Shown one piece after another: positions 53,742 through 62,680 of a DNA stretch of 64,000 nucleotides. The position numbers were made by a program, and so were the translations under genes. The stretch covers positions 1 to 64,000 of the forward strand of contig JAFGQA010000154.1 of NCBI GenBank assembly GCA_016935885.1, given 5' to 3'. Numbering within the stretch: the stretch's first letter is position 1; each line of letters starts with the position of its first letter. The notes under the pieces are model-generated. The model saw only the letters and a list, made by a program, of their open reading frames with translations, was not told the origin of the DNA and did no database searches. This DNA is from Phycisphaerae bacterium. GTDB lineage: Bacteria; Planctomycetota; Phycisphaerae; UBA1845; UTPLA1.

Positions 53742-54881
53742 TTAAGACGCACGTGACGCATGCCCAGCCTCGCCGCGCTCAACTTCGTCGGCGAAGGCAA
53801 TGCACTCCTCACACAAGGCGTCCAGCATGTCGGCCTCTGCCACGATACGCTTCCGCTCGCCCCGCACGTAGATGATGCCTTTGCCCTTGCCGGCACAGAT
53901 GGCGACGTCGGCCCCTTCGGCCTCGCCTGGACCATTCACCACGCACCCCATGACCGCCACCCTGATCGGCGTCTTGATGCCGGCAAGCTTGGCGCGGACC
54001 TGCCGCACCAGTGTCACCAGATCCACCTCGATCCGCCCGCACGTGGGGCAGGCGATCAATTCCGGTTCCGTCCGCTGCCGCAGACCGAGGCAGTTGAGCA
54101 TCTCCTTGGCGTCCTCGACCTCCAGCACCGGGTCGCCGGCATAGCTGATCCGAACCGTGTCGCCGATGCCGCCGGCCAGCAGCGTGCCGAGGGCGACCAC
54201 CGAGCGGATGCAGCCCGTCTCCCTCGGCCCGGAATGCGTCACGCCAAGGTGCAGCGGGAAATCGTACCGCTCGCTGATGGCGGTGTAGGCCTTGATGACG
54301 ATGCGCGGATCGGGGGACTTGGCGCTGAGGACCACATCGCAGAAGTCATTCTCGTCAAAGATGCGGAGCGTCTCGCCGAGTTTCTCGAGCATCAGCGCGA
54401 CGAGTTGCCCCTCGTGGTCTTGGGCGAGGCGAGCCTTCTCCTCCGCCCGCTTCGCCCTGTCCCTGCGTTCGATGATGCCGCCTTCGTTGACGCCGACGCG
54501 AATGGGAATGCCGCGCTCCCGGCACGCCCGGATCACCTTGTTCACCTGCCGCCGGTCCTGGATGTTGCCGGGGTTCAGGCGGATCTTGTGCACGCCCGCC
54601 TCAATCGCCTCCATGGCCCGCCGGTAGTGGAAGTGAACATCCGCAACGATCGGCACGGTCACCTGCGGCAGGATGTGCCTGAGCGCCTCGGTATCCCGCG
54701 GGTCGGGCACGGCCACGCGAACGATGTCCGCTCCGGCCGTCGCAAGGGCGTGGATCTGGGCAACCGTTGCGTCGACGTCACGCGTACGGGTGCTGGTCAT
54801 CGATTGGATCGAGACCGGCGCACCGCCACCGATGGCCACGGCACCGACTCGAACCTGGCGTGTCTTGTGGCGGAGTCGCAC
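53742..54881 (-). CDS. ispG: 4-hydroxy-3-methylbut-2-en-1-yl diphosphate synthase
   Basis: IspG converts MEcPP to HMBPP in the MEP isoprenoid pathway using a 4Fe-4S cluster. The 379-residue bacterial form has a TIM-barrel half (IQSMTSTRTRDVDATVAQI, VADVHFHYRRAM, KIRLNPGNI). The C-terminal cluster ligands are C278 and C281 in ACPTCGR, C313 in MGCVVNGPGE and E320. The start codon is GTG with GCGAGG upstream. The downstream spacer (53576-53741) holds GGCTTGCCG-type repeats. Confidence 0.97.
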   Translation of the reverse strand: MRLRHKTRQVRVGAVAIGGGAPVSIQSMTSTRTRDVDATVAQIHALATAGADIVRVAVPDPRDTEALRHILPQVTVPIVADVHFHYRRAMEAIEAGVHKIRLNPGNIQDRRQVNKVIRACRERGIPIRVGVNEGGIIERRDRAKRAEEKARLAQDHEGQLVALMLEKLGETLRIFDENDFCDVVLSAKSPDPRIVIKAYTAISERYDFPLHLGVTHSGPRETGCIRSVVALGTLLAGGIGDTVRISYAGDPVLEVEDAKEMLNCLGLRQRTEPELIACPTCGRIEVDLVTLVRQVRAKLAGIKTPIRVAVMGCVVNGPGEAEGADVAICAGKGKGIIYVRGERKRIVAEADMLDALCEECIAFADEVERGEAGHASRAS

Positions 54882-54908
54882 CCTCGCGCGCCTTTGCAGA
54901 CAGATCTG

Positions 54909-55916
54909 TCACTCCTCGTCGCCGAGTTCATCGACAGCAAGCGCGGCAAACAACTCGTCGGAGCTTCGAAACTGCTGGTTGAAGCTGATGACCTGCGCAA
55001 ACGCCCCTTCAAGCTCTCGCGCCTTCTCTGACCCCAGAACGTCCATGAATCGATCAACGTTGCCGGTCACGACATCGTAATCCGCTTCGCTGAGTTCCGC
55101 ATCGAGATCGTCCGGTTCATCGTCAGTCTCCGGACCCTCCGGGATATGGAGGATGGACTCGATCACGATATCAAGCGCTTCGGACAGAGCGGGATGGGGC
55201 TGCATGCCGCTGGCGAAGCACCACTGGCGAACGGCATTCAACCAACGATCACGAAGGGCGTCGGCCGCATCCCCAACCGCAACGTCGGAATCGTCCAGCA
55301 TGGTGAAGTCCTCATCACCGACGATGTACTCAACATCCTCGCGGGAAAGGAACTCGTCAACCGAACATCCAACTAGCCGCGCCTTGAGGTCCGTCATCGG
55401 ACCCACCCATCGCAACTTGCCGTCAACACCGAAATCGCTGAGGTCGGCCGATTCCACATCACCCGCGTCGCCGAGCAGTGCCGTCCAGCGCTGGTAGCGC
55501 GGCGGCAGACGAAAGCCGTTTTGCTGAGCGAATCGGATGCCGCCCGCGACGATGCGCCTGGCGACGTCGGCGTTGACACGAACGAGGTCTACCTGATCCG
55601 CCATCGGGCCGCTGAGAACGCGATCGTTGAATTCCTCCATCGTCATGTCGAGCCGCCCCCAGGCGTCCTTCAGACCGGCGCACCACAGATCCACGAAGAA
55701 CGCGCCCATGACTATCCCGAATCGAGGCGCGCGGCGCAAGACGTAAAACACCGCATAGCCATCGGACCGCCAATTGTCGTTCACGTAGCAGGCGACGAGT
55801 TCGCCCGACTGGCCGATCTTTCGATAAGGGCTTCCGCTCTTGGCACGCGTCAGGTTTCGCTGGCGCTCTTGGCGCCTCCGCTGGCGGCGTTCCTTGCTCT
55901 TCGCGTTTCTAGACAT
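54909..55916 (-). CDS. Hypothetical protein
   Basis: The 335 residues start with a very basic segment (MSRNAKSKERRQRRRQERQRNLTRA) and are acidic at the C terminus (GPETDDEPDDLDAELSEADYD). The middle is mixed alpha/beta with DGYAVFYVLRRAPRFGIVM and FFVDLWCAGLKDAWGRLDM. No transmembrane helix, signal peptide or known motif is visible. GGAG lies 5 nt before ATG 55916. It is 27 bp upstream of ispG in the same direction but a functional link is not evident. Confidence 0.75.
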   Translation of the reverse strand: MSRNAKSKERRQRRRQERQRNLTRAKSGSPYRKIGQSGELVACYVNDNWRSDGYAVFYVLRRAPRFGIVMGAFFVDLWCAGLKDAWGRLDMTMEEFNDRVLSGPMADQVDLVRVNADVARRIVAGGIRFAQQNGFRLPPRYQRWTALLGDAGDVESADLSDFGVDGKLRWVGPMTDLKARLVGCSVDEFLSREDVEYIVGDEDFTMLDDSDVAVGDAADALRDRWLNAVRQWCFASGMQPHPALSEALDIVIESILHIPEGPETDDEPDDLDAELSEADYDVVTGNVDRFMDVLGSEKARELEGAFAQVISFNQQFRSSDELFAALAVDELGDEE

Positions 55917-56506
55917 GGCATTCTCCATCATCAAGCCGCAGCCGACCCGCACGCCCCCACTGTGGCTACCCCAGAAGGTTTACCGCAGGACTGTGTATCT
56001 GGCAACAGGAAAGATAGGCACTCCTCGTTTGCCGGCTGCGGTCGCCCGCGACTCATGGGGGCGATGTCCCTGGCAAGGGCCGCGGGCTTTGGTGTGACAT
56101 CGCTGGGTTCATCCAGAAGCCTCGTTCGAAGTCCACGGACGGCGCACGTGTTTGGCGGTGTGGTATGGGTAAGCGGAGTCGGCGGCGGCGGCAGGGCTTA
56201 CCCGTGGGCATCCATTCCGGGTTGTTCTCACGGGTAATGAACGACCCGCCCCCGTGGGGCGTGTCGTTCGTTACCCATGCCACACCTTACCCATGCCACA
56301 CCGTACCCGTGCCCCCCGGAATTGAATGCCGCCTGCCAGGTACCGCCGGAAACGTCACGGACCCGGGGCCGCAGGGCAAGGCCAACGGGACTTGACACCT
56401 GGGCACGCGGGACAATGATGCACCGGATACCGATGAGGTCCACGCGGTGACGCAACAAATGGCAACAGAATCGCGAAGCCAAGAAGGCAGGGCACGTCGA
56501 GGCCGC
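55917..56506. repeat. 590-bp spacer with GTGGTATGGGTAAGCGG-type palindromic repeats
   Basis: A copy of the GTGTTTGGCGGTGTGG repeat begins at 56148 and continues through GGGCTTACCCGTGGGCATCC. The inverted pair TCACGGGTAATGAACGACCC / GGGGCGTGTCGTTCGTTACC follows at about 56230-56275. Related sequence lies near 23540, 23850 and 26455. No gene is visible apart from the start region of the M14 peptidase gene. Confidence 0.8.
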
Positions 56507-57301
56507 ATGGCGAAGGCCCGTTGGCCACTCGTCGCGTTTGTGGTCTTACTTGCCGGGTGCAAGCCCCCGGATGAACGCCTTCAAGCAGAACCGGTGGCGA
56601 AGCACGCCGCCGACCGCGTCGAGCCGCGGCGGCTTGTGCTCGGTTCGTCGGTCGAGGGCCGGCCGATCGAGTGCCTCGTCTTCGGGCAGGGCGAGGACGT
56701 TGTGCTCATCATGGCTACGATCCACGGGAGCGAGCCCGCAGGCACGCCGCTGGTCAGGCGGCTGGCCGGCTACCTCCCGAACCGGCCGGATCTGTTGGAG
56801 GACCGACAGATTCTGCTGATACCGGTCGCCAATCCGGACGGCATGGCTCGAGGCACGCGGTTTAACGCCCGCAATGTGGACCTGAACCGTAACTTCCCGG
56901 CGTCGAACTACCGCGCTGACGGCAACGGCGGCTCCACGCCGCTTTCCGAGCCGGAGAGCCTTGCGATTCACGACGTCCTGGAGACATACCACCCTGATCG
57001 CATCGTGAGCATCCACCAACCGATGAACTACGGCGACGCCTGCGTGGACTACGATGGTCCCGGTGCGGCGCTGGCCCGGGCGATGGCCTCGCAAGCGGAG
57101 CTACCGGTCGAGAAGCTCGGCGGCCAGCCCGGTTCGCTCGGCTCGTATGCGGGAATCACACTGGGGATACCGATCATCACCGTGGAACTGCCAAAGGTCG
57201 CCAGCAGCCTCGACTCTGACACGCTGTGGACTCGCTACGCGAGCATGTTGTTGGCGGCGATCTGTTTCCCCGAGCCCATGCGTGCTGACGTTGGAAGGTG
57301 A
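56507..57301 (+). CDS. M14-family zinc carboxypeptidase-like lipoprotein
   Basis: The signal peptide ends at a lipobox (MAKARWPLVAFVVLLAGC), so the protein is probably membrane-anchored on the outside. The zinc site is THGSEPAGTPLVRRL (HxxE), with a third ligand in SIHQPMNYG. Substrate-binding residues NVDLNRNFP and the catalytic Glu in IITVELPK are present. It resembles MpaA-type murein peptide amidase and may trim peptidoglycan peptides. ATG 56507 has GAGG nearby; earlier in-frame starts from 56447 would lengthen the signal peptide n-region abnormally. Confidence 0.88.
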   Translation: MAKARWPLVAFVVLLAGCKPPDERLQAEPVAKHAADRVEPRRLVLGSSVEGRPIECLVFGQGEDVVLIMATIHGSEPAGTPLVRRLAGYLPNRPDLLEDRQILLIPVANPDGMARGTRFNARNVDLNRNFPASNYRADGNGGSTPLSEPESLAIHDVLETYHPDRIVSIHQPMNYGDACVDYDGPGAALARAMASQAELPVEKLGGQPGSLGSYAGITLGIPIITVELPKVASSLDSDTLWTRYASMLLAAICFPEPMRADVGR

Positions 57302-57329
57302 ACAGACGGACCCAGGCCTCGGCCGCGTG

Positions 57330-57821
57330 CTAGGCCAACCCATCCGCGGCGCCGCCCGGCAGGACGTGGAAGCCCGCCGCCGACGGTATCCGCTTGACGG
57401 GCAGGAAGACGGAGGCCGCGGTTGCCGCCAGTAGCCCCGCGTCCAGAAGGATGGTTGTCCAACCTGCCTGCGCGCTGTCCCTGCCCGTACAACCGCACCT
57501 GATGTCAAGACCTTTGTAGAAGGCGGCCCAACTCACGGCGATGACGAACATCACGAGCAAGCCGGTGATCAGGGTGGCGCCTGCGCGGCGAGTCACGGGA
57601 ATGATCAAGGCAGCGGCGGCGACGGCTTCTAACCACGGCAGAAAAACCGCCGCCAGATTCTCGTATTCCCGTGGCAGGATCTGGTAGTGACCGATGTCGA
57701 TTCGGAACTGCCTGGGCTCCTTGATCTTGGGGTAAGCCGCGTACAGGAAATAGCACCCAACGCCAAGCGCGCAGACATGCGCCAGGACGCTACGAAGCGA
57801 GTTCTTGGTAGCGACGTTCAA
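57330..57821 (-). CDS. MauE/DoxX-family membrane redox protein
   Basis: The 163 residues have four transmembrane helices (about 13-30, 60-78, 83-102 and 122-142). Between the last two is a conserved CGC motif (IRCGCTGRDSAQAGW). MauE proteins assist disulfide or cofactor maturation at the membrane; DoxX relatives bind quinone. Its ATG overlaps the rhodanese stop (ATGA), so the two are co-translated. Confidence 0.88.
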   Translation of the reverse strand: MNVATKNSLRSVLAHVCALGVGCYFLYAAYPKIKEPRQFRIDIGHYQILPREYENLAAVFLPWLEAVAAAALIIPVTRRAGATLITGLLVMFVIAVSWAAFYKGLDIRCGCTGRDSAQAGWTTILLDAGLLAATAASVFLPVKRIPSAAGFHVLPGGAADGLA

Positions 57822-58441
57822 TCGTCTTCACCCACCACAAGGCAGTCGTTGAATTTGCCGGAAGATAGAATCTCCTCCCAACCGCCTTCATACACCAACA
57901 CGTCGGTGTAATGGAAGTCGTTCTGTAGAACATCGGCCACGATGTGAGCGGCCTCGCATCCGTTACCGGCGCAGAACACGATCACCTTCTCGTCGGGCTG
58001 GATCATCGTCGTGACGCTCTCAATCCTCTCGTACACGGCGCTGGCGGGAAGGAAGGTGGAGCCCAGCAGATGGCCTTCGACGTACTCTCGCTCCTCTCGG
58101 GCGTCAACAAAACGCGCCGTCTCGCTCCGCCAATACTCGTGAACCAACTCGATGGTCAAGGCCGCGGGCTCCGCAGCGACTGCACCGGCGCTGTTTTGCG
58201 TCGTCTTCGGTTTGCCGACGCTTCGCGTGGCCGTTTGGTCCGCACCCTTTCGCACAACCGCTGAACTATCGCTGTTTTGTGTGGCCGGCGATTCCTTGCC
58301 GTTTTGCGTGGTTGCGGAGTTTGCGCCGTCCTTCTTCGGTGATCTGATCCAATCAAGTTTGTGCCAGCCTAGATTCGACGCCACCGCCATGCCCGCGCTG
58401 ACTGCCAGGATGACGAGGATCGTGAGAAGATCGCGATGCAT
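57818..58441 (-). CDS. Membrane-anchored rhodanese-like protein
   Basis: The N-terminal hydrophobic segment (LLTILVILAVSAGMAVAS) anchors or exports the protein. A Ser/Thr/Asn-rich linker of about 70 residues (repeating TTQN / ATQN) is followed by a rhodanese domain. That domain has FVDAREEREYVEGHLLGS and the active-site loop VIVFCAGNGCEAAHIVADVL, whose first Cys is the sulfur carrier. It lies between DUF1573 and MauE genes, a grouping seen in planctomycetes and relatives. Confidence 0.9.
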   Translation of the reverse strand: MHRDLLTILVILAVSAGMAVASNLGWHKLDWIRSPKKDGANSATTQNGKESPATQNSDSSAVVRKGADQTATRSVGKPKTTQNSAGAVAAEPAALTIELVHEYWRSETARFVDAREEREYVEGHLLGSTFLPASAVYERIESVTTMIQPDEKVIVFCAGNGCEAAHIVADVLQNDFHYTDVLVYEGGWEEILSSGKFNDCLVVGEDD

Positions 58442-58479
58442 CTGAGCGCCCTCACGTGTCTATGGCGGTAATGCGGAGC

Positions 58480-58523
58480 CACCCTCCAGGCAGCGCCGTG
58501 ACCGAGGTGCTGCCTCGAGGGTG
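58480..58523 (-). terminator. Strong hairpin between DUF1573 and rhodanese genes
   Basis: Arms CACCCTCCAGGCAGC and GCTGCCTCGAGGGTG pair over 14 of 15 positions with a 14-nt loop. No T-run follows on the minus strand, so it may attenuate or protect the message between the two genes rather than end it. Confidence 0.6.
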
Positions 58524-58536
58524 ACGATTTCCACGC

Positions 58537-60042
58537 TTACTTGTCGGGAGTCTTGGCACCCGCTGGTTGTGCTTGCTTGGCCGCCTCGGCCGTGTCATTT
58601 GCGGCAGGCTTCAGTCGGGCCTTCACGGGGGCCGCTTGGAACCGCTGCTGTTTCTCCTCGGTGGTTCCTGGTGTCGCCTGATTCGCCCCCGGTGACGCCT
58701 GATTCGCTGCCGCCGGTCGCGCCCCCTCCTGGGGTCCCACAGGTGCCGTAACTCGCTTGGAAGGCGAGACGGTTCTTCGGACGACACTTCTCTCTGTGAT
58801 CGGTATGGTCACGTCGGGAACCGACGGGTTATCCGTCTTGAAGGTGATCGTGTCGCCGCCCTCGTGGACCTCGTAGCTTGCCGGGATCTCAAGGGTGATG
58901 CGGTAGTTCACGCCCGGCGTCGTCTCCTGTAGGGCGATCTTCAGTTCAGGGCTGCTGACGCTCAGGTCGCTGATGGTGACCGGCTCCTTCGAGTAGTTCC
59001 GCACCGTGAACTGCCGCATCAGGTCAGTGCTGCGCCCCGATGCCAGCGTCAGCCTGTTCGGCGTGACGTCGACATCAGCCGTCACGTACGCGGAGACGGT
59101 GACCTCCAGTGTCGGTGTCTCCTCGATGCCGGTGGACATCGTGATCTTGCCGTTGTTGTTGCCCTGCTTGAGGTGCTCGGCGGCCTCCGGGAGGATGGAC
59201 ACGACCAACTCGAACTTCCTACCGGGTTCAACGACGGCGACCTCGGCCTCGAAGGCCGGATTCGTGCTTTGGACATCAGTGATACTCGCCATGTCCTCCA
59301 CGTTGTTTTCCACGGTCAGCTTACGCACGGCGCCCTTCCTGGCCTGCTCCATGCTGAACCTCCCGAAGGACGCGGCGCGCGGCGTGACTTGAACCGGTTG
59401 CCAAGCCTCGCCCGTGAGCTTGACTCGGACGTCACCACCGTCGCCGGGGATATTCGTGTGGACGGTAATCGTCTTGCTCAATCTGCCTGTGAGCCTGGCG
59501 GTCCGAACCTTGAGAGCAATCTTGCCCGTCTCGCCAGGCTGCACGATTCGGTCATACTGACCGACCACGGCGCAGCCTCACCCAGGACTCACTTTTAGGA
59601 TCTCCAGTGGGCCGGTTCCCGTGTTCGTGAACCAGTAATCGTGGATGACGTCCGGGCCCCCACGAATGCGCCCGAAGTCGTATGTCGGCGTGTCGAACTT
59701 GATCCCCGGAACCTCGCCGGGCCCGAGGACAACGGTCGGTTCTGGAACGCCGCGGGACTTCTTCGTCGGCGCCGCCACCGGCTGCCTCCGCACCTCCCTG
59801 GGCTGTGGGAACCTACCGGGGCGACGAGGTGGAGGCTGCGGTGGCCCCATGACCTCATCGTCTTGCTTGGGCGCGGTTGCCGCCTTCTCAAGCTTGATAG
59901 GCTGAGCATTCTTCACGTTCACCCTCTGCCCCTGGGGCTTCTCCTCCTGAGCCGTCGCCCCTTGGGCCAAGGCCAGGAAGACGAAGCCAGCCAATGAGGC
60001 CAGCGCCGGTGTCGCCGCCAACCTGCCGTGTCTTGTCATCAT
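58537..60042 (-). CDS. DUF1573 secreted protein, candidate selenoprotein (UGA = Sec155)
   Basis: This minus-strand gene opens with a signal peptide (MMTRHGRLAATPALASL and a hydrophobic stretch) and has GGAGG 8 nt before the ATG. A Pro-rich segment follows, then DUF1573 sequence FGRIRGGPDVIHDYWFTNTG and PLEILKVSPG. At 59578-59580 comes TGA; the same frame goes on as GCAVVGQYDRIVQPGETGKI, exactly the next part of DUF1573. The family normally has SCGCT here, so TGA takes the place of the first Cys (U155-G156-C157). More beta domains follow, giving 501 residues. A SECIS-like hairpin sits just after the TGA. Re-initiation at a GTG 12 nt later (GAGG before it) would give a half-domain without signal peptide. 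Confidence 0.85.
59537..59577 (-). promoter_or_regulatory. SECIS-like hairpin after the UGA of the DUF1573 gene
   Basis: Directly after TGA the lower stem GGCTGC pairs with GCAGCC at the far end. The upper stem TCGGTCA-GTA-TGACCGA is seven perfect pairs with a GTA triloop. The loop G is the 21st base after the TGA. An asymmetric internal loop (GCCGTGG / ATCGT) separates the stems. This two-stem form matches bacterial SECIS architecture. It was folded by eye only. Confidence 0.72.
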
Positions 60043-60425
60043 CGATGTCGCCTCCTCTCGTTTGAGAATCCCGTTGATTTGGAGTGGTTCACGTTTGAAT
60101 GTAGCGTCGCCCCCTGTGGGCGGCGCGGTGCAATGCTATCGAAACAGACGCCGGGGACAAGCCCCGGCGGTACGTTCATTCGTCAACAGCTCCAGTCCAA
60201 TCCTAAGCGTTTCGATATCATGCGAGCGGTCGTTCCCGTTTGCGATCGAATCGCCAGGCTGTCATCACATTTCATCTGAAGAAGTGTACCACTTCTTGGG
60301 CGTCGCGGGTGTAACATGTGTGTAAAGAGGAACAATCCCGGACTCCCTCCCCGATCGTCAGATCAGGAGGGTGGACCTTCGGGTACTACCCGCCAGATTA
60401 TCGGACACTTGCCGAGCCCCACTTC
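60043..60425. other. Spacer between cheB and the DUF1573 gene with hairpins
   Basis: The 383 bp contain no gene. A GC hairpin (GCCGGGGACAAGCCCCGGC) lies near 60151. A perfect AAGAAGTG-TAC-CACTTCTT palindrome at 60279-60297 could be an operator or the end of the cheB transcript. The DUF1573 promoter should be here but was not identified. Confidence 0.6.
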
Positions 60426-61547
60426 TCAGTGAGCACGCGACGCCTGGCATGATCGGTGCGCGGCTAGCCTCGTTGGCCTCACAGCCTTGGCCTCACGGTC
60501 CTGCAACGCTCGCAGAACGAGGGATGGTATCTTCTCCGGCGAGGCGGTGTGCTGGACTGCGTCCAGCTCGGCGGCGACCTTCGGCATGCCGTAGACGACG
60601 CAACTCCCCTTGTCCTGAGCAATCGTGATGGCACCCGCCTTTCGCATATTGAGCAGTCCCTTGGCTCCGTCGGCGCCCATTCCCGTCAGAAGGATGCCCA
60701 CCGCCTGTTGTCTTGCCACGCTGGCGACAGCGTCGAACAGAACGTCAACGCTGGGACAGTGCCGGTTGACCAGTTCGCTTGTGCCGTATTGCGTCTGCCA
60801 TCTTCCGGCGACGGTGCGCACCGTCATCTGAATCCCGCCACGCGCCAGATACGCCTTGCCTGGACTGAGAACGTCACCGCCCACGGCCTCGCTGACGGCC
60901 AGCGGGCTGAATTGATCCAATCGCCCGGCGAAGGACTTCGTGAAGCCCTCGGGCATATGCTGCACGATGGCTACGGGCGGGAAGTCGGCCGGGACGTGCG
61001 ATAACAAGTTCTTGATCGCCTCCGTACCACCGGTCGAGGCACCTATGGCAACCAGATAGCGCGCGGGATTGAGCCCGGCCCCGCGGCAAGACATCGGTGC
61101 GGCCGCGGCGCTCGGGGGGGTCGGAGGTGACCGTCTGATAGCGATGGCCGCGGCGCGGATCTTGTCGGCAAGCTCCACCGCCAGGCGACCGAGGGCTTGG
61201 CTACCACCGGTGGCAGGTTTGGCCACCATCTCGACAGCGCCAAGCTCAATGGCCTTCAGGGCCCCCTGGCCGTTGACCATCGATGAGCCGCTGCACATGA
61301 TGACGGGAACGGGGTAGTACACCATGAGTTTCTTGAGGAAGGTGATCCCGTCCATCCGCGGCATCTCAATATCGAGGAGGATGACGTCCGGTCGCGTCTT
61401 GATGATGAGTTCTCGGGCCTCAAAGGGGTCCTTTGCTCCGCCAACGACAGTGATGCCGTCTTCGCCCGACAGCACGCGGCGGAAGATGGTCCGCACCATG
61501 GGCGAGTCGTCGACAATGAGGACTTTGATCGGCCCCTTTACCCTCAC
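60426..61547 (-). CDS. cheB: Chemotaxis response regulator / protein-glutamate methylesterase CheB
   Basis: CheB removes methyl groups from chemoreceptors. The receiver (VLIVDDSPMVRT; phosphoacceptor D59 in VILLDIEMP) is joined to a methylesterase domain. The catalytic residues sit in IGASTGGTEAI (Ser), IVQHMPEGFT (His) and GMGADGAKG (Asp). The 373 residues are normal. It is the last of a minus-strand che run that starts beyond 63237 with cheY and cheX. No CheA, CheW or receptor gene is in the window. Confidence 0.96.
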   Translation of the reverse strand: MRVKGPIKVLIVDDSPMVRTIFRRVLSGEDGITVVGGAKDPFEARELIIKTRPDVILLDIEMPRMDGITFLKKLMVYYPVPVIMCSGSSMVNGQGALKAIELGAVEMVAKPATGGSQALGRLAVELADKIRAAAIAIRRSPPTPPSAAAAPMSCRGAGLNPARYLVAIGASTGGTEAIKNLLSHVPADFPPVAIVQHMPEGFTKSFAGRLDQFSPLAVSEAVGGDVLSPGKAYLARGGIQMTVRTVAGRWQTQYGTSELVNRHCPSVDVLFDAVASVARQQAVGILLTGMGADGAKGLLNMRKAGAITIAQDKGSCVVYGMPKVAAELDAVQHTASPEKIPSLVLRALQDREAKAVRPTRLAAHRSCQASRAH

Positions 61548-61748
61548 ATCAGGCTCCCAGTTGTGCGGCTCCGTGTGCCGCTCGTCTTGAGCAAACCGCT
61601 GGTTCGAGGACCCAAGCGGGAATCACGCAAGCGGGTGATTCGAGCCCGTCGAGCCCGTCGAATCCGATGAACCCATTACACGTCTCAGTTTTTCCGATTT
61701 GAGCCTTCACGATTTCTCCGATCGTTTCTCTCGTGATCCGTCCATTTG

Positions 61749-62609
61749 TCAATCCTTCCGGTAGACCGTGGGCTCGACGTAGGAGAGCGGATGGTCTATG
61801 CCATTGAGGCTCTCCGAGTGACCGATCAGCAGGTAGCCTCCCTTGTGCAACTGGGCGGCGTACTTGTTGACCAATGTGATCCTGGTGGCCTGATCGAAGT
61901 AGATCATCACGTTGCGGCAGAAGATAACGTGAAACCCGTGGCGAAAGGGAAAGGTCTTCGCCATGAGATTGAATCTCGTGAACGTGATGGCACGACGAAG
62001 CTCCGGGACCAATTGGAAGAACACTTGACCGTCGTGTTTTACCTTCGTTAGATAGTGATTCTTGTATTCGGCGGGGACCGTACCAACGCGATGGGTCTCG
62101 TAGAGTCCGAGTTTGGCCTTGCTGAGCATTCGAACGGACAGGTCGGTTGCAAGGACTTTCAAGTCGATGCGCTGGGCGTTGGAGTGGTTCGCCAGGGCGT
62201 CGTGCGCCACCATGACGATGGAGTGAGGCTCCTCGCCGCTGGAGCAGCCGGCGCTCCAAATCCGCAGGGTGGTGTTCCTCGCCCGCCAGCTCTTGTCATT
62301 GATCCATTCCTTGATGGTCTTACGCAGCAGGTTGAAGTGATGGATCTCTCGAAACAGGTGAGTAGTGTTCGTCGAGATGGCGTCCAGGAGGCTGCACAGC
62401 TCTTCGCCAGTGGGGTCGTTCTCAACGTGGTTGTAGTATTCTCGGAAGGATCTGAATCCGCCGGTGCGGACCCGTTTGCCTAACCTGGCGCGGACCAACT
62501 GCATCTTCTTGTCGCCGAGGTTGATGCCGCTCTTGGCGTAAACCAAACGGCGAATGAGTTCGTATTCCTTCGTGGTGAGGTCCTTGACTTCTGCAACTTC
62601 GGTTTCCAC
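61749..62609 (-). CDS. cheR: Chemotaxis protein methyltransferase CheR
   Basis: CheR methylates receptor glutamates using SAM. The N-terminal helical domain (TTKEYELIRRLVYAKSGINL) is followed by the SAM-binding domain. Markers are TTHLFREIHHFNLL, IWSAGCSSGEEPHSIVMV and IFCRNVMIYFD, and the C-terminal end is GHSESLNGIDHPLSYVEPTVYR. I chose GTG 62609 with AAGGAG upstream; an in-frame TTG at 62642 lies in repeat-like sequence. It lies between cheB and cheX. Confidence 0.96.
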   Translation of the reverse strand: METEVAEVKDLTTKEYELIRRLVYAKSGINLGDKKMQLVRARLGKRVRTGGFRSFREYYNHVENDPTGEELCSLLDAISTNTTHLFREIHHFNLLRKTIKEWINDKSWRARNTTLRIWSAGCSSGEEPHSIVMVAHDALANHSNAQRIDLKVLATDLSVRMLSKAKLGLYETHRVGTVPAEYKNHYLTKVKHDGQVFFQLVPELRRAITFTRFNLMAKTFPFRHGFHVIFCRNVMIYFDQATRITLVNKYAAQLHKGGYLLIGHSESLNGIDHPLSYVEPTVYRKD

Positions 62610-62680
62610 CACGATCTCCTTTCCCCGAACCCCTGTCCACAATCCCTAACCGTCAATCCCCAGTTGTCAAGGCCAATTGG
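62610..62680. repeat. CAATCCC/CCCAGTT heptamer traces before cheR
   Basis: The interval carries CAATCCC, TAACCGT, CAATCCC and CAGTTGT in steps of seven bases, related to the purL heptamers. It covers the end of cheX and the leader of cheR. Confidence 0.65.

Noticed and set aside
58537..59568. A separate 343-residue gene starting at GTG 59568
   Set aside because: It would begin in the middle of the DUF1573 fold without a signal peptide, although GAGG lies upstream. The joined frame with Sec explains the sequence better.
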